This document shows positions 19,021-26,168 of a DNA stretch of 64,000 nt, one piece after another. Both the position numbers and the translations under genes were made by a program. Source of the stretch: RBG-16-66-20 sp036560705 (GTDB lineage: Bacteria; Pseudomonadota; Gammaproteobacteria; Burkholderiales; SG8-39); the NCBI GenBank assembly GCA_036560705.1, contig DATBQR010000107.1, forward strand, positions 1 through 64,000, in the 5' to 3' direction. How positions within the stretch are numbered: position 1 is the stretch's first letter; every line of letters starts with the position of its first letter. The notes beneath the pieces are model-generated. The model was not told the origin of the DNA. It did not search any database and was given only the letters and a program-made list of their open reading frames with translations.

Positions 19021-20610
19021 CTAGTAGACGTCGCGCTGATATCGGCCGGCGCGAACGAGCTCCTGCAGGAAACGCTTGGCCGCCGCGGCGTCCATCCCGC
19101 CCTGGGTGACCGCAATCTGCTGCAGCGCGAGATCCACGTCGCCCGCCATGCGCTTGGCTTCTCCACAGACGTAAAGATACGCGCCATTGGAAAGCCAGCG
19201 CCATAATTCCTGGGCGGCTTCGAGCATCTTGTGCTGGACGTACACCTTGTTCAGCTGGTCCCTGGAAAATGCGAGATCCATGCGGCTCAGCAGGCGCTTC
19301 TCCGCGAAATCCTCGAGCTCGCTTCGGTAGAGGAAATCCGCCTCGCGCCGCTGGTTGCCGAAAAACAGCCAGTTGCGGCCGGCGGCGCCGGCGGCGGCGC
19401 GCTCCTGCAGGAAAGCGCGGAACGGCGCGATCCCGGTTCCCGGGCCCACCATGATGACGTGCGCGGCGAGATCGGCCGGCAGGCGGAAGCCGTGCGCCCG
19501 CTGCACGAACACCGACACCGCCCGCCCCGGGCGCAGGTGTTCGGAAAGAAAGCTCGAGCCGGTCCCCCGGTAGGCGCGATCATTCCTTTCGTAGCGCAGC
19601 ATGCCGACCGTCAGGTGTACCTCGCGCGGATGACGCTTTTGCGAGGACGCGATCGAATAAAGCCGGGGCTGCATGCGCCCGAGGGCTGCGACGAATTCGT
19701 CGATGCGCGGACGGGCGGAGGGAAATTCAAGCAGCGCATCGAGCACGTCGTGTACGCCCAGCGCATCGGCCTGGCCATCGTCGTCAGCTAGCTTGGAGAG
19801 CCGCGCGCGGTCCGCTTCGTCCTTGGCCTCGCGCGCCAGCAAGGCATAGAGAGATTCACCGGGTGCGCGCAGGTCGCATTCGCAGCCGAGCGCTTCGCGC
19901 GCGGAGACGACGGCTCCGTCCGGGAGGGTCACTGCCTCGGAGCCGCGCGCGCGCAATATCGCGATCAGCAGCTCCACCTCGTCGGGATTGTTGTGCGGCC
20001 AGACGCCGAGCGAATCGCCGGGCGTGTACTGCAGCCCGCAGCCGGTCACGTCGATCGCGACGTGCCGCGTTTCCTTCTCCGCCCCCGGCAGGCTCAGCAG
20101 CGCGCTCGAGATCAGCCGGGCCGAGACCGGCGCATCGCGGCCGTAGCCGCGTTCGATGACGGCCGCTTCCGGCTTGACGGCGGGGCCGGGCGCGGCGAGC
20201 CGGGGCCCCGCGGGGCGCGGCACGAGTTCTTTTATTTTCTTCGCCGTCTCGCGCCCGCCGGGAACGCATTTGCCGAGCTCGGACTCGGCGCCGGCGGCGA
20301 TCGCGGCCGCATAACTCCGGCACTCGTACCCGCACTGCCCGCAATCGAGCTGCCCCATCGCCGCCATCAGGCGCAGTTCGAGGGGGCGATCCGCCGCCAG
20401 CTTCATGCGCTCGTCCAGGGCGATGGTCGGATCGTGCCACGGGAATTCCTCGCCGGCCGGCCCCGCGAGCGCGGCGGCCGCGGGAACCGACCCCGCAGAT
20501 CCGGCGCCGGCGGCGGCCCGCTCCATGCCGAGCAGACCGGTGACGAACCCGTTCAGCCAGGCGCGCTGCTCGACGGAAAACGGGGCGTTTTCGGGGATCA
20601 GGGCCTGCAT
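19021..20610 (-). CDS. CysJ-like NADPH:flavoprotein reductase with N-terminal RnfB-type Fe-S domain
   Basis: A 529-aa protein. After a short N-terminal region, CGQCGYECRSYAAAIAAG with a later Cys in GKCVPGG matches the small 4Fe-4S (RnfB-type) domain. The rest is a diflavin-reductase module: TGCGLQYTPGDSLGVWP, the FAD motif RLYSIASSQ, the flavin/pyrophosphate segment GTGSSFLS, and the NADPH-binding region VGPGTGIAPFRAFLQERAA ending in GRYQRDVY. There is no flavodoxin (FMN) domain, unlike E. coli CysJ. It abuts the siroheme reductase gene with no gap and probably supplies it with NADPH electrons. Confidence 0.85.
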   Translation of the reverse strand: MQALIPENAPFSVEQRAWLNGFVTGLLGMERAAAGAGSAGSVPAAAALAGPAGEEFPWHDPTIALDERMKLAADRPLELRLMAAMGQLDCGQCGYECRSYAAAIAAGAESELGKCVPGGRETAKKIKELVPRPAGPRLAAPGPAVKPEAAVIERGYGRDAPVSARLISSALLSLPGAEKETRHVAIDVTGCGLQYTPGDSLGVWPHNNPDEVELLIAILRARGSEAVTLPDGAVVSAREALGCECDLRAPGESLYALLAREAKDEADRARLSKLADDDGQADALGVHDVLDALLEFPSARPRIDEFVAALGRMQPRLYSIASSQKRHPREVHLTVGMLRYERNDRAYRGTGSSFLSEHLRPGRAVSVFVQRAHGFRLPADLAAHVIMVGPGTGIAPFRAFLQERAAAGAAGRNWLFFGNQRREADFLYRSELEDFAEKRLLSRMDLAFSRDQLNKVYVQHKMLEAAQELWRWLSNGAYLYVCGEAKRMAGDVDLALQQIAVTQGGMDAAAAKRFLQELVRAGRYQRDVY

Positions 20611-22368
20611 TTACGCGGCCTCCGGAAGCCGGGCCGTCGCGAAAGCACGCAGAGCCTCGGGCGAATGGCGTTTCGCGAATGCCTGGAAGGACTCGTCCTG
20701 CGCCGAACGCTGCGCGAGGTAGGCGCGCAGCAGGCGCTCGAGCGCCTGCGGCAGTTCGGCGGCGGGAACGTCGCGCAGGATCTCGCGTCCCAGCCCGCGC
20801 CTTTCCCCGAAGCCGCCGCCGACGAAGACGTGGTACCCCTCGACTTCCGCATTCCCGCCGGATGCCACCTTCGCGCCGAGCAGGCCGATATCGCCGATGT
20901 AATGCTGCGCGCAGGAATGCGGGCAGCCGGTCAGGTGAATGTTCAGCGGCTCGTCCAGGGAAAGACGCGGGTCGAGATAGTCCGCGATCGCCAGCGCATG
21001 GCGCTTGGTGTCGCTTGCGGCAAATTTGCAGCCGGTATTGCCGGTGCAGGCGACGAGGCCGGCGCGGATCGCCGATGCTTCCGCGCCCAGCCCGAGTTCG
21101 GCGAGCGCGGCCCGCACCGCGTGCCGGTCGCCTTCGGCGATATCCGACAGGATCAGGTTCTGCCATACCGTCAGGCGGACGGCGCCACTGCCGTGGCGCT
21201 CCGCAATGCCGGCCAGGCCTCGCATCTGCGCCGCGGTCATTTTCCCGACCGGGAGGACAACGCCGGCATAAACGCGGCCCGCCTGCTTCTGGGGATGGAA
21301 GCCGACGTGCGCGCCGCGTTTGAGCGGCGGCCGCGGTTCGCATGCGGCCTGCGCGACGCGCGCCAGCGGCGCGGGCAGCCGTTTTTCAACCAGGGCGAGA
21401 AACCGCTCCAGCCCCATTCTGTCGAGCACGTATTTGAGGCGCGCGCGCTTGCGGTCGGTGCGATCGCCCTCGTCGATGAAGGCACGCACGATCGCCAGTG
21501 CGACCGGCACGCACTGCTCCGGGGCGACGGCCACGCCTAGGTCGCCGGCAAAATCGCCGTGGCCGGTAATCCCGCCCACCGCCACCCGGAAGTACACGCC
21601 CGCCGGCACGCCGGCGCCCGAAGCGATGCGCACCGCACTGAAACCGATGTCGTTGGTATCTTCCAGCGACGCCACGCCGCAGCCGCCGTCGAAGGAGATG
21701 TTGAACTTCCGCGGCAGGCCATAGAGCTCGCGGTGGTTGAGTATCGCGTGGTAGAGCGAAAGACCGAGCTGCCGCGTATCGAAGAGCTCCTCCGGATCGA
21801 TGCCCGCCGTCGGGTTGCCGGCGATGTTCCTGATGTTGTCCGCGCCGGCGCCGCGCGAGGTCAGCCCGGCCTCGGCAAGCCGCTCGAGCACCTGCAGGGC
21901 GTGCCGCGGCGCGATTTCGCGGATTTGCAGGTTGGCGCGGGTGGTTACGTGGGCGTAGCCGCCGCCGCAATCCTCGGCGAGCGCGGCGACTGCACGCAGC
22001 TGCCGGGCGTCGAGGATGCCGTTCGGCACCCTCAGCCGGCACATGAACGAATTCTGCGTCGGCGCTACATGGAACAGCCCGTGGAATTTATACAGAAAAA
22101 CATCCGTGCCTTTGGGAAATTCGCCCTTGGCGGCATTTGCGGACATCTCGTCCCACATGTCGAAGGGGTGCTTGGCGCGTTTCGCCTCCTCTTCCCTGGT
22201 GAGCTTGCCGCCCGCGGCAAGCGCGCGGTTCTGCGCGGCAGCATGGATTTTCTCCGGTCCCGAAGGTTCTGCCGGCGCGCTGGAGGGCTGCGCCGCGCGA
22301 ACGGCCGCGAAACCGCGACCCAGGCCTTCCAGGTAGTGCTTCTGCTCCTCGGAAAAATCCGTGCTCAC
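20611..22368 (-). CDS. nirA: Siroheme nitrite/sulfite reductase (NirA/CysI family), probably assimilatory nitrite reductase
   Basis: About 585 aa from the GTG at 22368 (reading VSTDFSEEQKHYLEGLG), chosen because the frame extends upstream only into the FNT gene; the start is uncertain. The siroheme/4Fe-4S ligands are CTGNTGCKFA and TGCPHSCAQHYIGDIG, with NFSM-like segments such as VTTRANLQIREI and GNPTAGIDPEELFDT. The family reduces nitrite or sulfite by six electrons. The adjacent nitrite/formate-type channel and the sigma-54/NtrC-like promoter favour nitrite. Its electron donor is probably the protein encoded immediately downstream. Confidence 0.87.
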   Translation of the reverse strand: MSTDFSEEQKHYLEGLGRGFAAVRAAQPSSAPAEPSGPEKIHAAAQNRALAAGGKLTREEEAKRAKHPFDMWDEMSANAAKGEFPKGTDVFLYKFHGLFHVAPTQNSFMCRLRVPNGILDARQLRAVAALAEDCGGGYAHVTTRANLQIREIAPRHALQVLERLAEAGLTSRGAGADNIRNIAGNPTAGIDPEELFDTRQLGLSLYHAILNHRELYGLPRKFNISFDGGCGVASLEDTNDIGFSAVRIASGAGVPAGVYFRVAVGGITGHGDFAGDLGVAVAPEQCVPVALAIVRAFIDEGDRTDRKRARLKYVLDRMGLERFLALVEKRLPAPLARVAQAACEPRPPLKRGAHVGFHPQKQAGRVYAGVVLPVGKMTAAQMRGLAGIAERHGSGAVRLTVWQNLILSDIAEGDRHAVRAALAELGLGAEASAIRAGLVACTGNTGCKFAASDTKRHALAIADYLDPRLSLDEPLNIHLTGCPHSCAQHYIGDIGLLGAKVASGGNAEVEGYHVFVGGGFGERRGLGREILRDVPAAELPQALERLLRAYLAQRSAQDESFQAFAKRHSPEALRAFATARLPEAA

Positions 22369-22414
22369 GGCATTGGACCGCGCAACGTTCCGGTTGCCGC
22401 AATCGCCCGGGCCG

Positions 22415-23224
22415 TCAATCCGGCTTTGCCTGTATCGCCGGCTCGCCCTGCGTCGAAATCGGGAAGCCGTAGGTCGATACGTGGTACGCGCCGGCGACGA
22501 ACAGGCCGCCGCCGACGATGTTGCCGAGCGTGACCCAGAAAAGATTCCACCCAAAACCCGCGATCGACACTGTCTCCGGGTGATTGCCGGCCATGGCGAG
22601 CCCGAGCAGCGTCATGTTGGCCACGCTGTGCTCGAAGCCGCAGGCGATGAACGCCAGCAGGCACCAGAAGATCACGATGCACTTGGCGGAGTCGGAATTC
22701 ACGCGCGCCGACATCCACAGCGCAAGGCACACCAGCCAGTTGCACAGGATGGCGCGCGCAAACAGGCTGATCGCCGGCGCGTTCATTTTCGCGGCGGCGA
22801 CTTTCATCACCAAGGTTTCCGGTCCGGCAAGGAGACCGCCGCCGCCGCCGAGCGCGAACAACGCGACCAGCAGGAGAGATCCGGCGAGGTTGCCGGCCCA
22901 GGTCATGCTCCAGGAAGCGGCGATATCGCCCGCCGCGCCGTTGCCGCGGAAGGCGCGCAGCGCCATGAACATGGTGTGGCCGGTGAACAATTCCGCGCCC
23001 GCGATCGCCACCAGCGTGAGCGCGATGCCGAAGGTCGTTCCCATCACCAGTTTCTGGAATTCCGGCGGCACCTGGCTGCCGAGCGTGAAAATCAGCAGGA
23101 TGCCCATGCCGACGTAGGCGCCGGCCAGCATGCTGGAAACGAAAAAGCCGCCCGGCGACGCCCGCAGCGCGGCGAGTTTTTTATCGGCAGTTTTTGAAAA
23201 TCCCTCGATGGTCTCTGCGTACAT
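22415..23224 (-). CDS. Formate/nitrite transporter (FNT) family channel, NirC-like
   Basis: A 269-aa membrane protein from the ATG at 23224 (MYAETIEGFSKTADKK). About six hydrophobic segments are visible, with FNT landmarks SPGGFFVSSMLAGAYVGMG, GAELFTGHTMFMA, WLVCLALWMSARVNSDSAK and CGFEHSVANMTL (the FEHSVANM motif with the pore His). FNT channels conduct nitrite or formate. With nirA directly downstream the likely role is nitrite entry for assimilation. A GGAG lies ten bases before the ATG. The longer ORF would start inside the promoter and is rejected. Confidence 0.9.
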   Translation of the reverse strand: MYAETIEGFSKTADKKLAALRASPGGFFVSSMLAGAYVGMGILLIFTLGSQVPPEFQKLVMGTTFGIALTLVAIAGAELFTGHTMFMALRAFRGNGAAGDIAASWSMTWAGNLAGSLLLVALFALGGGGGLLAGPETLVMKVAAAKMNAPAISLFARAILCNWLVCLALWMSARVNSDSAKCIVIFWCLLAFIACGFEHSVANMTLLGLAMAGNHPETVSIAGFGWNLFWVTLGNIVGGGLFVAGAYHVSTYGFPISTQGEPAIQAKPD

Positions 23225-23273
23225 GGCGCGTCGTCTCCAAGCCGTCCGGAAATGGGGCTCGAAGAAGAGAAGC

Positions 23274-23288
23274 GCAATGATCGTGCCA
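23274..23288 (-). promoter_or_regulatory. Sigma-54 (RpoN) promoter for the FNT-nirA operon
   Basis: On the minus strand the sequence reads TGGCACGATCATTGC, matching the TGGCACG-N4-TTGC consensus exactly, including the -24 GG and -12 GC at the correct ten-base spacing. It predicts a transcript start near 23263, about 40 bases before the FNT ATG. Two NtrC-like palindromes lie upstream. Confidence 0.85.
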
Positions 23289-23329
23289 CCCCAAAACACG
23301 CCCTCGGGCGGCAAACGGGCGAAGAAACC

Positions 23330-23365
23330 GCACTGTTGCAGTGCGGCAAAGCACTACGAGGGTGC
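23330..23365 (-). promoter_or_regulatory. Two NtrC-like enhancer sites
   Basis: Two copies of GCAC-N7-GTGC, the core of the NtrC site, occur at 23330-23344 and 23351-23365. Their centres are exactly 21 bp apart, about two helical turns, allowing same-face binding. They lie roughly 75 and 95 bp upstream of the predicted sigma-54 start. The first is also a 19-bp hairpin (CCGCACTG/CAGTGCGG) and could be mistaken for a terminator of the aldolase gene. Confidence 0.7.
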
Positions 23366-23375
23366 GGCCGACTGC

Positions 23376-24146
23376 TCAGTCCCGGTAGGAAGGGTCTTTC
23401 GCATCCACGATGCGCTGCATCGCGGCGAACACGTCTTCGCAGGTGCGCTTTTCCCCCGGCCCCGACTCGCGCACCGTCTGCGCGAACACTTCCGACCGGA
23501 TCGGATTCAGCGCCGCGCCGCTGGAGGCGATCTGCACGTCGCAGGCGCGCTGCAGGGTCCAGAGCGTCATGAAAGCCTCCGGCACCGACGGTCCCCAGGC
23601 GAGCAGGCCGTGGTTCCTCAGGATCACCGCCCGTTTGCCGCCGATACTGGCGACCAGGCGCGATTTCTCGGCTTCCTCGACCGTGATGCCCTCGAAGTCG
23701 TGGTACGCGACGCCCCCATGCAGCTGCGCGGCGTAGAAATTGGTCGGCGACAGTCCGTCCTTCTGGCAGGCGACCGCCATCCCGGCCGTCGTATGCGTGT
23801 GCATCACGCAGTGCGCCTGGGGGATCGAAGCATGGATCGCGCTATGGATCACGAAGCCGGCCTTGTTCACCGGCCACTTGGCCTCGCGCACCGGATTGCC
23901 GTCGATGTCGATCAGCAGCAGGCTGGATGCGGTGATCTCGCGATAGTGCAGGCCGAAAGGGTTGATGAGGAAATGCAGCTCGGGGCCCGGCACGCGCACG
24001 GTGACGTGGTTGAAGATCATCTCGACCCAGCCGAGGTGATCGAAAATCCGGTAGCAGGCGGCAAGCTGCAGGCGCGCCTCGCGCTCCGCCTTGCCCATCG
24101 GCAGTTTCCTCGCCGCAGGCGCGGCGCCCTGATGGTAAATCGTCAT
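23376..24146 (-). CDS. Class II aldolase/adducin-family protein
   Basis: A 256-aa protein from the ATG at 24146, which overlaps the amidohydrolase stop (ATGA). Class II aldolase landmarks are GWVEMIFNHVTVRVPG, the metal-binding HTHTTAGMAVA and a later His in RNHGLLAWG. Members are aldolases or, in aromatic pathways, decarboxylases of dihydroxyphthalate-like acids. It is last in a Bug-amidohydrolase-aldolase operon, so it probably acts on the carboxylate taken up or processed there. The exact reaction is unknown. Confidence 0.88.
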   Translation of the reverse strand: MTIYHQGAAPAARKLPMGKAEREARLQLAACYRIFDHLGWVEMIFNHVTVRVPGPELHFLINPFGLHYREITASSLLLIDIDGNPVREAKWPVNKAGFVIHSAIHASIPQAHCVMHTHTTAGMAVACQKDGLSPTNFYAAQLHGGVAYHDFEGITVEEAEKSRLVASIGGKRAVILRNHGLLAWGPSVPEAFMTLWTLQRACDVQIASSGAALNPIRSEVFAQTVRESGPGEKRTCEDVFAAMQRIVDAKDPSYRD

Positions 24147-25132
24147 TTGAAATCGAATATACGCCCCGCATTGCCGCTTCGCACGCGGTTGCGCACGCCG
24201 TCGGGCAGACGGTCCACGCGGGCGAGGCAGCCGATCGGGTCGCCGATGGTGTGCGGGTAGTCCGAACCGTAGAGCACGTTGCCGGAGCCGAATACGTTTA
24301 CCGCCATCGCCAGCGCCTCGTCGGTAAACACCACCGTATCGGCGTAAATGCGCCGCGCGTGGAGGCTCGGCTTCTCCCGCGTCTTCGTACGGCAGGCCGG
24401 GATGTGCTCGTAGCACTGGTCCATGCGCCCGATCAGGTACGGCAAAGTGCCGCCGCCGTGGCTGGCGATGATTTTCAGCTTCTCGAAACGGTCGAAGAAG
24501 CCGTCGTAGATCATGCGCGCCACCGCCAGCGTCGTATCCGTGGTGAAGCCGATCGTGGCCACCAGCTGGAACTGCTGCATCTCCATCTCCGCCACGCCCG
24601 GGGGCGCGGTCGGGTGGATCAGCACCGGCAGCTTTGCGTCATCGATCGCCTGCCAGATCCTGGCGAAGGACGGGTCGGTAAGCGCCTTGCCGCCGATGTT
24701 GGCGAGCACCATCACGCCGCAGGCACCCGCCTTGAGCGATCGTTTCAATTCGGCGAGCGCCGCCTTCTCGTACTGCCAGGGCAGCGAGCACAGCCACTGG
24801 ATGCGGCCGGGCCAGGTCTTGCGCGCTTTCGCCATCTCGTCGTTCATCACCTGCGCCGCCTTCAGGCTCACCGCCTCGCTGCCCCAGTAGGCGTTCGGGC
24901 AGGTCAGCGAAACCACCGACACGTCGATGCCCACGCGGTCCATGTTCCTGATGCGCAGGTCCCAATCGAACATCTCGGGCACCGGCGTCATGAACGGCGC
25001 GCCGTCGAGATGAATCGCGCGCAGGCCGCCGGTCACTGCCTTCAGCGTATAGCGCGGGCGGCCGTGCTTCTCGAGCAGCTTCAGCCACTCGTTGTTCAGC
25101 ATGTGGGTGTGTACGTCGATGACGGGACTCAT
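24143..25132 (-). CDS. Amidohydrolase-2 family (ACMSD-like) decarboxylase/hydrolase
   Basis: A 329-aa protein from the ATG at 25132 (MSPVIDVHTHMLNNEW). The metal site is formed by the N-terminal HTH (His 8 and His 10), a mid-protein His in KIIASHGGGTLPYLIGR and an Asp in LYGSDYPHTIGDP, as in PF04909. This family includes aminocarboxymuconate-semialdehyde decarboxylase and several non-oxidative aromatic acid decarboxylases. The neighbouring aldolase and Bug protein suggest carboxylated-ring or oxo-acid catabolism. The Bug gene ends two bases upstream of its ATG on the same strand. Confidence 0.88.
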   Translation of the reverse strand: MSPVIDVHTHMLNNEWLKLLEKHGRPRYTLKAVTGGLRAIHLDGAPFMTPVPEMFDWDLRIRNMDRVGIDVSVVSLTCPNAYWGSEAVSLKAAQVMNDEMAKARKTWPGRIQWLCSLPWQYEKAALAELKRSLKAGACGVMVLANIGGKALTDPSFARIWQAIDDAKLPVLIHPTAPPGVAEMEMQQFQLVATIGFTTDTTLAVARMIYDGFFDRFEKLKIIASHGGGTLPYLIGRMDQCYEHIPACRTKTREKPSLHARRIYADTVVFTDEALAMAVNVFGSGNVLYGSDYPHTIGDPIGCLARVDRLPDGVRNRVRSGNAGRIFDFK

Positions 25133-25133
25133 A

Positions 25134-26090
25134 TCAATCCACCTTTGCGCCGGAAGCTTTGACCACGGCCGCCCAGCGGCCGACGTCGTTTTTGATGATG
25201 TCGCCGAACTGCTCGGGCGTATTGGGTGCCCAGGGCTCCATGCCGAATTTCTGCAGCAGCGCGCTGAATTCCGCGGTGTTCTGGAAGTGCTGCATCTCGG
25301 CATTCAGCTTCGCGACGATCGGCCTCGGCGTGCCGGCCGCGGCGACCACGCCCTGCCACGCCTGCCAGTCGAATCCGGGCACCGACTGCGCGATCGGCGC
25401 CACATTCGGCATCAGCACCGACTGCTTCGCCGCGGATGTGCCGAGCGCGGTGATCTTGCCCGCCCGGATGTTCGGCACCGCAACCGAAAAATCGAGGAAC
25501 ATCATCTCGGGCTTGCCGCCGATCACGTCCAGCACTGCGAGCGCCGAGCCCTTGTAGGGCACATGCTGCACGTCAAGACCCAGTTCCTTCTTGAACACCT
25601 CCATGAACAGGTGGTGCGGGCTGCCGCTGCCGGAGGATGCATAGTTGAACTTGCCGGGATTCTGCCGCACGTAGTCGATCAATTCCTTCACGCTCTTGGC
25701 GGGAAACGAGGGTGCCGTGACCAGGAAGAAATTCACCGAGCCCACCAGCGATACGGGAACGAAGTCTTTCACCGGATCGATCTGCGGCTTGGAATAGATC
25801 GCCGGGCTGATGCCGAGCGTGGTGGATGTGGCGAGCAGCAGCGTGTAGCCGTCGGCGGGAGCCTTTGCCACCATCTCCGCGCCGAGAAGCGTCCCCGCGC
25901 CGGGCCGGTTCTCCACCAGCACCGGCTGCTTGAGCGCGGTGCCCAGCCGCTCGCCGAGGGCGCGCGCCAGCACATCGGTCAACCCGCCCGGCGGGTAGGG
26001 CACGACAAAACGGATCGGCCTGGACGGATAGTCCTGCGCCTGCACCGCCGCCGAGACAAGCACGGCGGCAAGAAACGCTGTGAATTTCAT
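25134..26090 (-). CDS. Bug/TctC-family periplasmic solute-binding protein
   Basis: A 318-aa protein with a signal peptide (MKFTAFLAAVLVSAAVQAQ) followed by the Bug hallmark DYPSRPIRFVVPYPPGG, then ENRPGAGTLLGAEMVAK and HVPYKGSALAVLDVIGG. It binds a carboxylate ligand for a tripartite tricarboxylate transporter whose membrane genes are not adjacent. A GGAGGGG Shine-Dalgarno precedes the ATG. It is the first gene of the operon with the amidohydrolase and aldolase, so the ligand is probably the catabolic substrate. Confidence 0.92.
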   Translation of the reverse strand: MKFTAFLAAVLVSAAVQAQDYPSRPIRFVVPYPPGGLTDVLARALGERLGTALKQPVLVENRPGAGTLLGAEMVAKAPADGYTLLLATSTTLGISPAIYSKPQIDPVKDFVPVSLVGSVNFFLVTAPSFPAKSVKELIDYVRQNPGKFNYASSGSGSPHHLFMEVFKKELGLDVQHVPYKGSALAVLDVIGGKPEMMFLDFSVAVPNIRAGKITALGTSAAKQSVLMPNVAPIAQSVPGFDWQAWQGVVAAAGTPRPIVAKLNAEMQHFQNTAEFSALLQKFGMEPWAPNTPEQFGDIIKNDVGRWAAVVKASGAKVD

Positions 26091-26168
26091 GCTCCCCTCC
26101 GGTCCGGATATTACGTCGCCGTAGGGTCAGCGGCAGCACTGTTTCACGTCCGCGCCCGCGCCCGCGAT

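Noticed and set aside
22369..22554. Longer N-terminus for the nirA protein
   Set aside because: The upstream part of the frame lies mostly inside the FNT gene and reads as Arg/Ser-rich sequence unlike the siroheme-reductase family; the GTG at 22368 is the better, though not certain, start.
23328..23346. Hairpin as a rho-independent terminator of the aldolase gene
   Set aside because: The 8-bp stem is followed on the minus strand only by TTTCTTC, and its GCAC-N7-GTGC core is repeated 21 bp away beside a sigma-54 promoter. An NtrC-like site is the better explanation, although a weak terminator role is not excluded.
26091..26168. Possible glmS-type regulatory element or terminator
   Set aside because: The 78-bp gap lies downstream of glmS, not upstream, and I found no convincing hairpin with a T-tract.
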